Positions 53,738 through 64,000 of a DNA stretch of 64,000 bases are shown here, one piece after another. The stretch's first letter is position 1. Each line of letters starts with the position of its first letter. Made by a program: the position numbers and the translations under genes. The notes beneath the pieces were generated by a model, which worked only from the letters and a program-made list of their open reading frames with translations, was not told the origin of the DNA and did no database searches. The stretch covers positions 42,630,501 through 42,694,500 of the forward strand of contig CP136890.1 of assembly GCA_034359265.1 (NCBI GenBank), written 5' to 3'. This DNA is from Canna indica. Lineage: Eukaryota; Streptophyta; Magnoliopsida; Zingiberales; Cannaceae.

Positions 53738-56232
53738 TGTAAGACCCGAAAAAAGTTTCGTAATATAAAAATATGTTTTGGTATAGCGCGTCGGACCCAG
53801 GGGTAGTCGAGTCGAGCCTCAGGATCGCCTCAAGTGAAAAGGTATGACTCGGCTAATGAATCATGAAGTCTAATTGGATAATTTACTTTCCTTTTATAAA
53901 ATCATACCTTAAATTAAGTTAACTCGAGTCATGTTATGGTTGGGTCGGAACCCGAGTCGAGTTCCGGGTATGATTTAAGTGAGCCTTGAAGCCATCTTTG
54001 GAAAGATGGTTGAGGGGATAAAACCCCCCATGTGGCAGCCGTGTGACTCAACCATTGAGTCGCACAAGGCCGCAAGGGAGAAAAGAGGAGAAGGAACAAG
54101 GAGGGGGCTTGGGGCTTGGATCGATTCGGAATTCGCATCGTCGTCGGAGATTTTCAAGTCATCATCACCCGATCCTTATTTCTTGGTGATCTAGGTGAGT
54201 GGTTAAGGCTTTATAAGTTTGGGGGAGGCAGGTGGCCAATCCCTAGATGATAGGTCGAGTTTTCGTGATTTTCTCGGCGATCCATGATTTCAACAATATG
54301 TACTCACTATTTTATGTTGTTTCTCGTCAGATCTCACTATTTTAAATCATCGTTTTGCGTGTCTTGGGGCTGCCGAGTCATGGGAAAAGCGGAAAGGTCA
54401 AGCCGAAATTTTCCCCGATTCCCTTGACGGCGAGAAGGCACTTAGATGCCCTTATACCACTGTTTCGATGTAGCCCTTTGAACTTCTCACGTAATATGAA
54501 GCATGCCCCTTCTATAGCCCCTTGAAGTGGCCGAATGAACCCTAAGATTTATGAAGAGGGTTCGGTCAAGGATGAGGGGAAGGATAAGTTGATCATTGCT
54601 ATTTATGAAGTATGTGGAATTGAAGAGACAAAGTATAGTTAAAGTCTCTTCCATCCTTCTCTACCCAAGGACCTTGGCCGAGTAAGGTTTCCCTTGCTCA
54701 TGGTTTAGCCAAGGTTGGGGAGAGGAGGAGAGACTTGCCTTAGATGGAAATTTCATGATATTAGGGATCACACATAGGGATATGACAATACTTAGGAAGA
54801 ACACCAAACTTAGCAAGTAGCTAAATTGATTTGAATTGTAGAAATGCTAGATTGTAATCATACTTAGCATTTGATCCTCAAACTTGGATGTTGACAATGT
54901 TACCATGTTTTATAATTCATACATGTTATTTAAATTTATTACTACCTTGCCATGCTAGATAGTTGCTCCTTATTGTGCTAAAATTCCTAAGATAGTATAA
55001 GAATTATTAGGTATGTGCATTATGATTATATATGATGAATGATGTAATATATGAGCAATTTTCTTTAGATTAAGCATGCTTCCCTAAATGATCTTGGATG
55101 GTATTCCAAGGTTGACTCATGGAAATTCTCACCTAAGACAGTGTAAAAGGCTAGGTAACATGTAAGGCGTCACTAGATGTTCATAGCACAATTATGGAAA
55201 CTTAGATATGAGACGATAGCACTTCTATGACTGCTTGTATATTTTTGGAAACTTAGAAATTGTAGATGCATATATACTAAAAGGGGTGGCATGAAATGTT
55301 GACCCAGTAGCCGGGCATGGCTAGATACGGGCAAAGGCCCGAAGTATGTATATATGGAAACCCTAGGATATTGGTTGTGTAATGTGCTTGAGATAATCCG
55401 CCGAGGAGCGAGGACGTCGGAAATGACCAATGCTCAGCTCGGCCAGTTTGGGTATAGAGTTGCGCCAGCGGGCCCGCTAGGTGCCAGACCCCAGTTGGGT
55501 AGGACTTGCTATCCTTACCCCAGACGGTGTCCGAAGATTAGTGGACTATCCTAGTCGACGGCCCGGGATTGTTTGCTTGCATCTTGAGATGATGTGGCCG
55601 ATGGCCAGGATGGTACTATCGGGTATGGTAGTGATGGCTGTAGCCAGGATATATTTTTCTATGAGCAGGCCCAAGGGCCGGATGCTAGAGGCTTGATAAG
55701 CTAAGTGGCAGGTTCTCATGTACATAAAGTACTAATGGATCCGTTGAGGGTCCTTTTGCATTCCTTTATTGCCTTGTAATAATTACATATGCATGACTGA
55801 GGCTTATGTGGAGGTTCAATTGAGTCACTCACTGAGTCCCAAGTGGACTCATAGTTTATTTCTATTTTTGCAGAGCATGAGCAGTAGCTTGGTGTCGACA
55901 TGGTGCAGTTGGAGGGTAGAGGTGGTGCCAAATCTCGTAGCGGCATCCATGAGTCTTAGACTAGTCCTAGTTATGTTGGTTTTATTTCTGCACTGACGGT
56001 TGTAATTGAAAAGAATTGCAAAAATGTGATATTTGAGCATTTGGATTTGATGTTGATGTTTGTTCTTGTTTTGAAAAACTTATACATTGTGACTTGCAAA
56101 CTTTGTTTTATTAAGTATGTTAAGTTTCTTTCAGTCGATGTATTTTGGTTTCTTGATGTCAGTGTAGACAGTAGGCTACAGGACAGGATGTGGGCCCTGG
56201 CCGGTCATACTACCCTCAGTCGGGGTGTGACA
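53738..56232 (+). repeat. gypsy 3' LTR (full length)
   Basis: This starts TGTAAGACCCGAAAAAAG and ends GTCGGGGTGTGACA, 2495 bp. A GATAAAACCCCCCATG box near 54017 is in the promoter position, as in related LTRs. The last 1779 bp match the truncated 5' LTR. It is followed at once by Helitron 2 sequence (CTTTTTTTTC). The small frames inside are not genes. Confidence 0.9.
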
Positions 56233-56304
56233 CTTTTTTTTCTTTTAATAGCATCCAATATTTTATCATAAACTTGTCTCTATTCCAAAGTTAGGTGTTG
56301 AACT

Positions 56305-58303
56305 TGTTGGCTTAAGGTTTTCAACCTTGGTCTTAATCTCGGTTTTGATGATAACAAACATGGAACTAATGTTTCATTGAGAAATAATTTCAGGTTCCAT
56401 ATCGGTTAGCGCACGACGTCCCCGATCGAAAAAATCAAAAAAATCGGAGAAATCGGCAAGGATGCTCGTCGACGCTCGGGATTCTTCAGAAAGTAGAGTT
56501 TATGTTTAGGGTGTCTAGTTTATATTGTAAATCCTCTTTATGATGCATAAAAACCCAAAAACCATTCCCTAATCCCAAATCATGAAAACCCGGAGACCGT
56601 CCTGAAATAACCTAGGGAGATCCTTGGAGAGCTATATGACCTAGATATTTTCCTAACATAAAAAATGGCGGTAATTGTTCCTTGGGTAGAAATTAGATAA
56701 CGAGGTATTTTTTAAGGAATTTTTGGAAGCCTTTAGCCTACCCATATTTGACCCGGGAGATTATAAAATTTCCGTTTTCTGAAAATTTGTACTAGACCAC
56801 AAAAAGTAGATTTTGATTCTTAAGGATTTTGATTTTTTAGATATTTTTATTGAATCCAAATGGGGGTAATCCTTATATAACATTTATATTTTAAACTTAA
56901 AGTTAATAAATATTATATAAGTAGACTTAGCGAAGACGGAACTAGAAAATGAACAAACTAAGCAAAGAAAGCTGCCCTGCCCAGGTTCGGTCGACCGACT
57001 AGTTGACCGACCGAAGAAGAAGGCATTTGATCGACCGATCGGTCGATCGAACTATGCCAGAATTTGGCAGTAGACAATTCAGTCGACCGAACTTAAAATT
57101 AATAAATGTTATATAAGTAGACTTAACAAAGACGGAACCAGAAGCGAGCAAACACAACCTAAGCAAACTGGTCTGCCCAGTCTGTCAAATTTTTGGTCAA
57201 CCGATCGGTCAACCAACATAGGCAAAAAAATTGCAGTGTGTGCATCGGTCGATCGGATTGCAGATCGCTGATCTCACGACTCATTCGATCGACCCGTCGG
57301 TCGACCGATTAGCGCGAATATATTACAGAAGGTCCATCGGTCGACCAGATGGCGGATCGATGAAGTCGCGATCCATTCGGTCGACCCGTCGATCAATCGA
57401 ATAGTTTGATTTATTCACAGAAGGCACAGCAGTCGCGGGTGGTCGATCGGTCGATCGACCAACGATCGACCGGCATGAGACCGAATGGTAGAAATGGCTA
57501 GTTTTTCGCCCATTGACACGCTGTTTCTGTTGCAGGGTTATAAATACCCAAACCCAGCCTTCCTCAAACAACTTTTTGATCACTCCTAACCTCCTTGAGC
57601 CATCCTTTGATCAATTCTAAGCTTTGATTGAGTTAATCCTATGAAAACCCTAGCTTTGATATCTCATCCCTTTGATTGAGCCTTGACTTCACTGATTCAC
57701 CATCAAAGGCATCAAGAGGAAGCTAGGAAACTTTGTGTGGAGCTAAGTACTTCATTATTTAATTTATTACTCCATTTATTGTTGTATTTTGTTGTTTATT
57801 TCATTGGATTTAAGCTTGTAAGAAGACCTAGTGTTAGGTCTTGTGTGTAAGTGGTTACCTTGGTGTAGAAGGTGTAAAGCCACTTGAGTTAACATAGTTT
57901 ACTAGGATTAATTGAGTTGTCCCTTAGGTTGAGGTGGAAGAGTGCTCTCGGTAAGAAGACGGAGACTTTCGGATGCGAAAGTGCCTTAGGTTGAGAGCGA
58001 GACTCTTCAGGTCAAAGTCCTCTTTGTAAGGAAAACGATTTAATCTAGTAAAACTTAGTTTAGAAATCCTAAGAGGGGTACTTAGGTAGTGGAATAGGCA
58101 TTGGGGCCAAACCATTATAAATCACCGTGTTTGCATTGCTCCTATTTGTGTTTGCCTAATTAACCTATTTACTTTGCTTCTGCTTGTTATTTAATTTGTT
58201 AGTTGTCTAAGTAATCAACTAAACGATTAAAATCAAAATTAGGCGAAAAGATTAGTAAACACACTATTCACCCCCCCTCTAGTGTAGGCCATTTCAACCA
58301 ACA
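56305..58303 (+). repeat. solo LTR, TGTTGGC family, TSD GAACT, in Helitron 2
   Basis: This starts TGTTGGCTTAAGG and ends TTTCAACCAACA, with exact TSD GAACT (56300-56304 and 58304-58308). The pre-insertion sequence matches Helitron 1 at about 25065-25085. It is 1999 bp. It contains a GGTCGACC palindrome cluster (about 56985-57470) and an internal duplication of about 198 bp (the phrase TATAAGTAGACTTA at about 56916 and 57112). A TATAAATACCC box lies near 57539. No internal retrotransposon sequence. Confidence 0.93.
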
Positions 58304-58945
58304 GAACTTGTTCTTGATTTTCCTCTCTCAATCTCCTTCGATTGTAGCGCGACTCCTCAGCAATTAAGTGATTATTAACGTTTGTAGATGATTGAGATGA
58401 TTTTAGCATTGTAGGAAAGTCATCCAAACTTTTGCCACATCCTTTTATAATTAAATCAATTTTCTCTAAACAGTTATCTTTGAGTTCATCATCAATAATG
58501 ACAACATCTGAAATTAAAAAATATATAAATTTAATATATTGATTGGTAATAAAATTAATAATATATATATATATAACAAATATATAGCTTTCATACCTTC
58601 CGTTTGTAACATTTGCTTTATCAAATAAGGTATATCTTTAGTTAATAATTTCCAAGTCTCCACCCAAATGAATTCTGGTCTAGACACCAAATTCGATAAT
58701 AATAATATAGCAAATAATTTTCTAAGAGAAAAATATGATCCCCATGTACTTGCTTCTTTAATTGCATCTATATATTCTTTTTCATCGTCAATCAACCCTA
58801 AATTATAGCATGCATATTTGAAAGTTGGGTAAATTTTACCATTGACTATTCTAATATCCTTGAAAGACGTTGGACCCCTAACCACGTTCAATAGAATGCT
58901 CAAATAGTATAAAGAATATTTTTTCAATCGAAAATTGGCTTGTCT

Positions 58946-59382
58946 TGTAAGACATGGCCCATGTACTTTGTATTGTGGTCCACATACCCATGTGCTTATC
59001 TCTATGTGGTTCATATAATTAGGAATAATTATCTAGTTCGACTGATTACCGTGTCTATCCCCTTAACTCAATCAATGCTATCTCTTTATCACCTTTGATG
59101 GTAAGGTAAATCTATAAATAGGCTATCAGGATCCCCAGGCTCATCGAGACATACGTCACATACACCATCTAAAGTGAGTCAAGATGAGAGCCCGGAAGAA
59201 CTCTTGCAGAGATGCTCAGTACGTAGCGGATTCCAGTTTTTCTGACGATGGCAAATACAATGGCAGGAGGTTAGTATCCTACGCTTCCGCACTATTTATC
59301 ATATTTGAATAATATTATGCTTTGTATATAATTTCTGTGTTTATGAATTAGAACATGCCTAATTTATTATGAAATTATGACA
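58946..59382 (+). repeat. 437-bp solo LTR, TSD TGTCT, in Helitron 2
   Basis: This starts TGTAAGACATGGCCC and ends GAAATTATGACA, flanked by exact TSD TGTCT (58941-58945 and 59383-59387). Removing it restores the Helitron sequence seen at about 25705-25740. A TATAAATAGGC box near 59115 gives plus orientation. It is unrelated to other LTRs in the window; the family is unknown. Confidence 0.85.
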
Positions 59383-60480
59383 TGTCTCTCTTCGAGTCCA
59401 ACGTCTAATGTCTTGCTTCCATGCGAACAACAAAGAAAATTCAACATATGTTAAGCTTCTTGCCTCTGGAAAACATTTGTTAGCTTTGAACTAGGCTAAA
59501 AATTGAGTCTCATTAATTGTTGGTCGATTTGCCACTTCAAATATTGGATCATCATCATTGAAAATTACAGTCTCTTCATTAGGAAGATGAAACGACAATT
59601 GTTCCATATATGAATATTTGTAATGAATGTCAAAACTAAAAATTCTTCATATTGCTTCACGGGGAGAGATATACCGGCAATCATAAAATATTTTGATCTC
59701 ATCAACAAGAGCTTGTATTTCAGGCTATGAGGCTGAGTCAACAAATGTGGCAGTGATACGACCATGGCCTTTATTCACATATTCAAAAAGATATTTAATT
59801 GATCTCGATTGGGTGCACCATTCAACATTAATATGTGCATCATATTTCAACAACATGTATCTATTATGAGGCACAACAAAACGATTGTCCAAATCAATCT
59901 TCCCCTTTTTAACTGTTCAGCCATTATCTCTTCTTCTATAAATTGGATATTCATCCTCGTCGATGATTGTTCTGTTTACAAACTTCTTCGGAAAATATCA
60001 TATACATCTACCATCTTGCATGCAAGGAGAATTTTTCTATGCAGTGCCGCATATGCCATGCGTCAGTCGATTTATCCAGAATTTTAGCAGATATTATCCT
60101 GTCAATATCATCATCGATTGGATACTGTTATTCTCATGTAGAAATAATACGATGTGAGCATGTGGTAGTCCACGTTTCTGAAACTCAATAGTGTAAATAA
60201 CTGCAAAAATAACATTGTAAATTGAGAAATGAATATATATATATATATATATATCTTCATAAATATAATACTATTTATGAATTAGTACCTGCTTTGACTT
60301 TGACAAATATTTTATTTTCTCGAAGATCGTTAATCAATTGGTCTAGTTTTACTTTGAAGACCCTACACATAACATCCGGTCGATCTTCTGGTTTTAGATC
60401 TCTTCGTTCAACAAATCTTTTGATTTCGAGCCACTTAGGATTGCATGTAAATGTTAAAGATAATGAAACACCTAGCTTCA

Positions 60481-60706
60481 TGTTCATATTTATCCTTTAG
60501 ACTAGTTTGATTTATCACATAGTTAGCATTTATCCTTTTATTTAGTGGGTATTTATCATATTAGCTTGTGGGTAATTATTAGTTAATTACCGAGTCTTTA
60601 GAAGTTATCGTTGTGTCCTGTAAGCCTATAAAAGGCCACTTATTTTATGAATAGAAGCATCTCTCCATTGAGCATCTCTCTCGTATTTAACCTAGCGTGT
60701 TCAACA
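60481..60706 (+). repeat. short copia-like 5' LTR
   Basis: This ends GTGTTCAACA at 60706, followed two bases later by a PBS (TGGTATCAGAGC at 60709-60720), so it is a plus-strand 5' LTR. The start TGTTCATATTTATCC at 60481 is the best candidate, since Helitron 2 coding sequence ends there. A CTATAAAAGG TATA box lies at about 60628. With a length of about 226 bp it is much smaller than the other LTRs. Confidence 0.6.
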
Positions 60707-60708
60707 AT

Positions 60709-60720
60709 TGGTATCAGAGC
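60709..60720 (+). other. primer binding site (initiator tRNA-Met type)
   Basis: TGGTATCAGAGC follows the LTR end at 60706 by two bases. It shows that the short LTR is a 5' LTR on the plus strand. Confidence 0.88.
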
Positions 60721-61261
60721 TAGTATGAGAGAGTGCGAGGAGAAGGAGAGATCGCTATCTCAGTTGCCATAAGTGAGAGTCGAGGAGAGGGAGAGAGGCA
60801 AACACTCGTCGCTACAAGAGGTTCGAATCATCCGCGAAAGAAAGCGAAAGAAAGCGAAAGAAGACTTCACCGGGTCCCCGTGAAGAGCACAGGGGACGGT
60901 TCCCGTGGAGAGAGGAACAAACAGACAAACGAGACGAAGCCGAATTCGTCCGATGACAGCTATATCCAAAATAGGGAGAAGCATATATTGCAGCAAAGAA
61001 GAAAGTCCCATGTTCGAACAGAGGTCAAGGAGTGAAGTTTGCTCACACGTCCGTCTCCATGGGTGGTGCAGCAACATCGACATCGGATCCGTTCCGAGCA
61101 AGGCATCGGCGAGGCCGGCGCCAATAGCCCACAGCGCGGCTCACGCAGGAAATAGATAACGTTCATGTCGCCGTTGAAAGAAAAGAAAAGTCGCACCGGA
61201 TCTCGCAGAGGAGATCGAGAAGACTGCAATTCGCACAAGATCTCGCAGAGGAGATCGATAG
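60721..61261 (+). other. leader/internal fragment after short LTR
   Basis: A purine-rich start (GAGAGTGCGAGGAGAAGG) is followed by GC-moderate sequence with overlapping open frames on both strands (60733-61035, 60760-61101, 60905-61159). None shows a gag motif or other domain, so none is called as a gene. AAAGCGAAAGAAAGCGAAAG at about 60840 and GATCTCGCAGAGGAGATCGA (twice, at about 61199 and 61240) are short direct repeats. The piece is cut at 61262 by a Sirevirus LTR. Confidence 0.5.
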
Positions 61262-61400
61262 TGTTGGCTTAAGGCTTTCTCTTAAGCCTCGATCTTTATT
61301 TTGATGATAACAAACATGTATTTAATCCAAGTGTGAAGTTTTGAGTTTAGGTTGAGGTTGCGATAAGTATGCCAAGTCCGTTCAAGTGAGACGAAACTAA
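61262..61400 (+). repeat. 5' LTR remnant of Sirevirus element
   Basis: TGTTGGCTTAAGGC at 61262 and the next about 135 bp match the start of the LTR at 63602, ending around GAGACGAAA, where the two diverge. The deletion breakpoint lies between about 61393 and 61408. Confidence 0.88.
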
Positions 61401-61401
61401 A

Positions 61402-63036
61402 GAATCATCCAATGGATCAAGTCATTGGAGAACCTTCAACGGGAGTGGTAACACGTTCTAAACTAAAGAATGTTTGTCAATATATAGCTTTTGTATCTCA
61501 AGTAGAGCCTAGGAATATTAAGAAAGCAATAGAAGATGAGTTTTGGGTACTAGCTATGCAAGAAGAACTCAACCAATTTGCTAGAAATGATGTATGGGAC
61601 TTAGTGCCTAGACCTAGTGAACAAACCATAATTGGAACTAAATGGGTATTTAGAAATAAGCTAGATGAAGAAGGATTAGTTATTAGAAACAAAGCTATGT
61701 TAGTGGCATAAGGGTACAATCAACAAGAAGGGATAGACTATAATGAAACATATGCTCCCGTAGCTAGATTAGAAGCAATTAGAATGCTTTTGGCATATGC
61801 TAGTTTTAAGGGTTTTAAACTTTTTCAAATAAATGTAAAAAGTGCATTTGTAAATGGTTTCATTAACGAAGAAGTCTATGTTGAACAACCCCCCGATTTG
61901 AAAATTTTGAGTTTCCAAACCATGTTTTCAAACTTAAAAAGGCATTATATGGTTTAAAGCAAGCCCCTAGGGCTTGGTATGAAAGACTTTCAATCTTTTT
62001 AATTGAACATGGTTTTGATATTGGAAAAGCCGATGTTTCACTTTTCATTAAGCATCATGAAAATGATATGTTATTACTTCAAATTTATGTTGATGACATA
62101 ATTTTTGGTGCTACTAATGAAATGCTTTATGAGTGGTTTGCTAAATGTATGCAAGATGAGTTTGGGATGAGCATGATGGGAGAGCTTTCCTTCATGTTTG
62201 GTCTCCAAATCAAGCAAACCAACAAAGGAATTTTCATCAATTAATCCAAGTACACAAAGGAGCTCATCAAAAGGTTTGGGATGAATGAAGCCAAGATAGC
62301 TTCTACACCTATGAGCACATCCATCAAGTTTGATAAAGATGAAGAGGGCATTAAAGTTGACGAAAAATGATATCGAGGTATGATTGGTAGTCTTCTTTAC
62401 TTAATCACAAGTAGACCCGATATCATGTTTAGTGTGTGTGTATGTGCTAGGTTTCAATCTTGTCCTAAAATGTCTCATTTAAGTGCGGTAAAACGCATAT
62501 TGAGATATTTAAAGGGCACTGTTGACTTAGGACTATGGTATCCATGTCATTCATCATTTGATTTAATCAGTTTTTCGGACGCTGATTTTGTCGGATGTAA
62601 AGTAGATAGAAAAAGCACTAGTGGGTGTTGTCAATTCTTAGGAGCGAGTCTTGATTCTTGGTTCTCAAAGAAACAAAACTCAGTTGTGCTTTCAACTACC
62701 AAAGCAGAATACATCGCTGCGGCTAGTTGTTGTGCACAAATCCTTTGGATGAAACAAACCCTTTTAGACTATCGACTTAGGTATTCTTGCATATCTATTC
62801 ATTGTGATAATACTAGTGCAATAAATTTAACAAAGAATCTCATCTTACACTCTAGCACAAAGCATATTGACTTAAGACACCATTTTCTTAGAGATAATGT
62901 GACTAAGGGAAATATATCGGTAGAATTTGTATCTACCGATAAACAACTTGCCGATATATTTACAAAACCCTTGGTTGAAGAAAGTTTTACAAATTTAAGG
63001 ATGCAATTTGGAATTTGTGCTTTTCCTAGTAATTAA
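61402..63036 (+). pseudogene. Sirevirus reverse transcriptase / RNase H
   Basis: The RT frame begins NHPMDQVIGEPSTGVVTRSK, then FWVLAMQEELNQFARNDVWD and IIGTKWVFRNKLDEEGLV. A TAA stop at 61709-61711 replaces an expected Gln. Further on come [20 protein letters not shown], a frameshift near 61890, [14 protein letters not shown], and the catalytic box QIYVDDIIFGATN (about 62080-62118). Further stops lie at about 62242 and 62368. RNase H (62380-63036, 218 residues) is open: MIGSLLYLITSRPDIMFSVC, SFSDADFVGCKVDRKSTSGC, SKKQNSVVLSTTKAEYIAAA, SIHCDNTSAINL and LADIFTKPLVEE. Catalytic acidic residues (SDAD, KAEY, CDN) are present. It ends at 63036, about where Sirevirus pol ends. Confidence 0.9.
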
Positions 63037-63249
63037 AATGCTTTTCCTCAAAATGTATATGTTTTTTAAAACTTGCATTCTATAAAGTATCATCACACTT
63101 ATGTATTGCTCTGCAGTGGGGCTTTGCGACCTATTTGTGTTTGCCTTCTATAGGCTTACATTAATGTGAAGGACTATAGTGGTAGATGATACTTGGTTTT
63201 ATGGATTTTTTGGATTTTATGATGACTCATTAATTATACCTTAATTCTT

Positions 63250-63601
63250 ACCATTTTTGATTGATGTCAAAAGGGGGAGAAAAAGTAAGGTCACACTTGA
63301 TTTCTCACGATGCATATAGTTAGGGTGAGTTATATAGTTAGGGGGAGTTAAAAATAATATGCACATTGATAGCGGGAGCATAGGTTGAAGTTATAAGTAT
63401 TTGAATGTGCACCTTGATAGGGGGGGCATAGGTTGAGTAATAAGTAGTTGAATGCATATGCTAAGTCACATAGTTGAATGCATATGCTAAGTTACATATC
63501 TTGCATGCCCTAACTCATGAATGCCTTAACTCGAACTCACAAACACTTATGCTTTCTGAAAAATTTCATGTTACGTTTATCATCATCAAAAAGGGGGAGA
63601 T
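63250..63601 (+). other. multiple polypurine tracts before Sirevirus 3' LTR
   Basis: GATGTCAAAAGGGGGAGAAA at about 63263, TAGTTAGGGGGAGTTAAA at about 63338, GATAGGGGGGGCATAGG at about 63416 and the final AAAAAGGGGGAGAT at 63588-63601. The last is the PPT adjoining the LTR. A 26-bp direct repeat (TAGTTGAATGCATATGCTAAG, at about 63441 and 63470) lies between. The layout is the same as 20298-20562. Confidence 0.82.
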
Positions 63602-64000
63602 TGTTGGCTTAAGGGTTTCTTTTAAACCTCGATCTTTATTTTGATGATAACAAACATGTATTTAATCCAAGTGTGAAGTTTTGAGTTCAGGTTGAGGTTA
63701 CGATAAGCATGCCAAGTTCGTTCAAATGAGACGAAAGAAAAGATCATCAAAGAAACGGAAGAAGAAAACGTCAAAGAAAGGCTCGGGCATAAATCAAATA
63801 GATATCTTGTAATATACCCCTAGGACGATCTTATCCCAAGTCTAATTGTATATTTATCCAAGTTAGAACTTGGTAACTAAATCCATAAAAAAGGCATATA
63901 AAAATTTCAAGGAGAAATCAGCCTCAGTTTAAGTTCGATCGATCGGTTGGTCGACCGAACAAGGCAGTATTCTGCTAAACAACCTATTCGGTCGATCGGT
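63602..64000 (+). repeat. Sirevirus 3' LTR (start only)
   Basis: This starts TGTTGGCTTAAGGG after the PPT and runs to the window end. A palindrome cluster begins near 63936 (GATCGATCGGTTGGTCGACC). It is the plus-strand counterpart of the minus-strand LTR at 1-1239. Confidence 0.9.

Larger units (their letters stand above)
46816..56232 (+). mobile_element. Tekay-type Ty3/gypsy chromovirus (5' LTR truncated)
   Basis: Order: partial 5' LTR (46816-48623), PBS, gag, protease, RT, RNase H, integrase, PPT, full 3' LTR (53738-56232). RT before integrase marks Ty3/gypsy. The integrase tail with the QIRKLRSK chromodomain-like region and the initiator-Met PBS indicate a Tekay-like chromovirus. All genes carry stops or frameshifts. 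The right flank is Helitron 2 sequence. The left side abuts unrelated LTR-like DNA, so no TSD can be checked. Confidence 0.88.
56233..60478 (-). pseudogene. Helitron 2 Rep/helicase remnant, with insertions
   Basis: This is a second minus-strand Helitron relic closely related to Helitron 1. It starts further upstream: LTFTCNPKWLEIKRFVERR and RPDVMCRVFKVKLDQLIND (60487-60290) are Helitron_like_N (Rep) residues. Later parts include the equivalent of the YLFKYVNK region (about 59790), ILLNVVRGPTSFKDIRIVNG and YPTFKYACYNLGLID (58910-58790), then AILLLSNLVSRPEFIWVETW (about 58700). The helicase part stops at 56233 where the gypsy 3' LTR begins, just before Walker A. Two solo LTRs (56305-58303, 58946-59382) interrupt it. 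Comparison with 25013-25140 gives the uninterrupted sequence at the first site. Confidence 0.82.
61262..64000 (+). mobile_element. Sirevirus copia element, 5' internal deletion, 3' LTR runs off window
   Basis: About 140 bp of LTR start (61262 to about 61400) is joined directly to pol just before RT. The rest of the LTR, PBS, gag, protease and integrase are missing. RT and RNase H follow (61402-63036), then a non-coding tail with several polypurine tracts, then the 3' LTR from 63602. The sequence style of RT/RNase H, the repeated AGGGGGAG tracts and the LTR palindromes identify a Sirevirus. Confidence 0.88.

Noticed and set aside
60733..61159. Overlapping open frames on both strands as possible genes
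   Set aside because: There are no gag or other motifs and the frames overlap antisense. The position just after a PBS fits an untranslated leader. Kept only as an unassigned fragment.
1..64000. A novel host defence or metabolic gene cluster
   Set aside because: All recognisable coding sequence belongs to transposable elements, except possibly the small GRF zinc-finger fragment inside the MULE.

Overview
This window looks like a stretch of plant (angiosperm) nuclear DNA made almost entirely of nested, decayed transposable elements. I found no convincing host single-copy gene, rRNA gene, tRNA gene or CRISPR array. The plant assignment rests on the element types: Sirevirus-type Ty1/copia, Tekay-type chromovirus Ty3/gypsy, a CACTA element with a Transposase_24-like gene, Mutator-like elements (MULEs), and Helitrons with a Rep/PIF1-type protein. 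I cannot name the species. Most element boundaries come from reading LTR ends (TG...CA), primer binding sites (PBS), polypurine tracts (PPT) and target-site duplications (TSD) by eye.

Layout, left to right. 1-1239: minus-strand Sirevirus-type LTR cutting into the RNase H of a minus-strand copia (1240-5734, 5' LTR 5735 to about 6240). 6250-8134: non-coding LTR-like and AT-rich DNA. 8135-9625: second minus-strand copia pol remnant. 9626-10992: plus-strand Tat-like gypsy LTR, PBS and gag. 10994-12376: 5'-truncated LTR. 12377-12925: inverted gag fragment. 12930 to about 22900: CACTA element whose gene is split by a complete 7.66-kb Sirevirus-like element (14377-22038, TSD CCCCG) that has gag and no pol. 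23570-26465: Helitron remnant 1. 26694-40950: MULE with 9-bp TSD TAACAAATA. It carries a shrunken transposase gene and a GRF-zinc-finger remnant and was invaded by nested solo LTRs, a fold-back MITE, a BARE-like solo LTR holding a truncated gypsy, and another gypsy solo LTR. 40960-46815: AT-rich DNA and gypsy LTR-like DNA with a solo LTR (42642-45223) and a tandem hairpin array (46154-46634). 46816-56232: nearly complete but mutated plus-strand Tekay-type gypsy. 56233-60478: Helitron remnant 2 with two solo LTRs. 60481-61261: small LTR and leader. 61262-64000: plus-strand Sirevirus with a large 5' deletion, running into its 3' LTR.

The genes here are retrotransposon and transposon genes, all interrupted by stops or frameshifts, so no element looks autonomous today. 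Solo LTRs with intact 5-bp TSDs show repeated LTR-LTR recombination. The nesting gives a relative chronology: MULE before the 26825-30625 LTR, which predates both the LTR at 28619-30411 and the MITE at 27202-27743.

The observations most worth following up are: a ten-unit tandem hairpin array whose stems change in a compensatory way; a gag-only Sirevirus derivative with a 3-kb diverged-repeat non-coding interior; variable GGTCGACC palindrome clusters in Sirevirus LTRs; and a MULE carrying both a deleted transposase and a GRF zinc-finger fragment.
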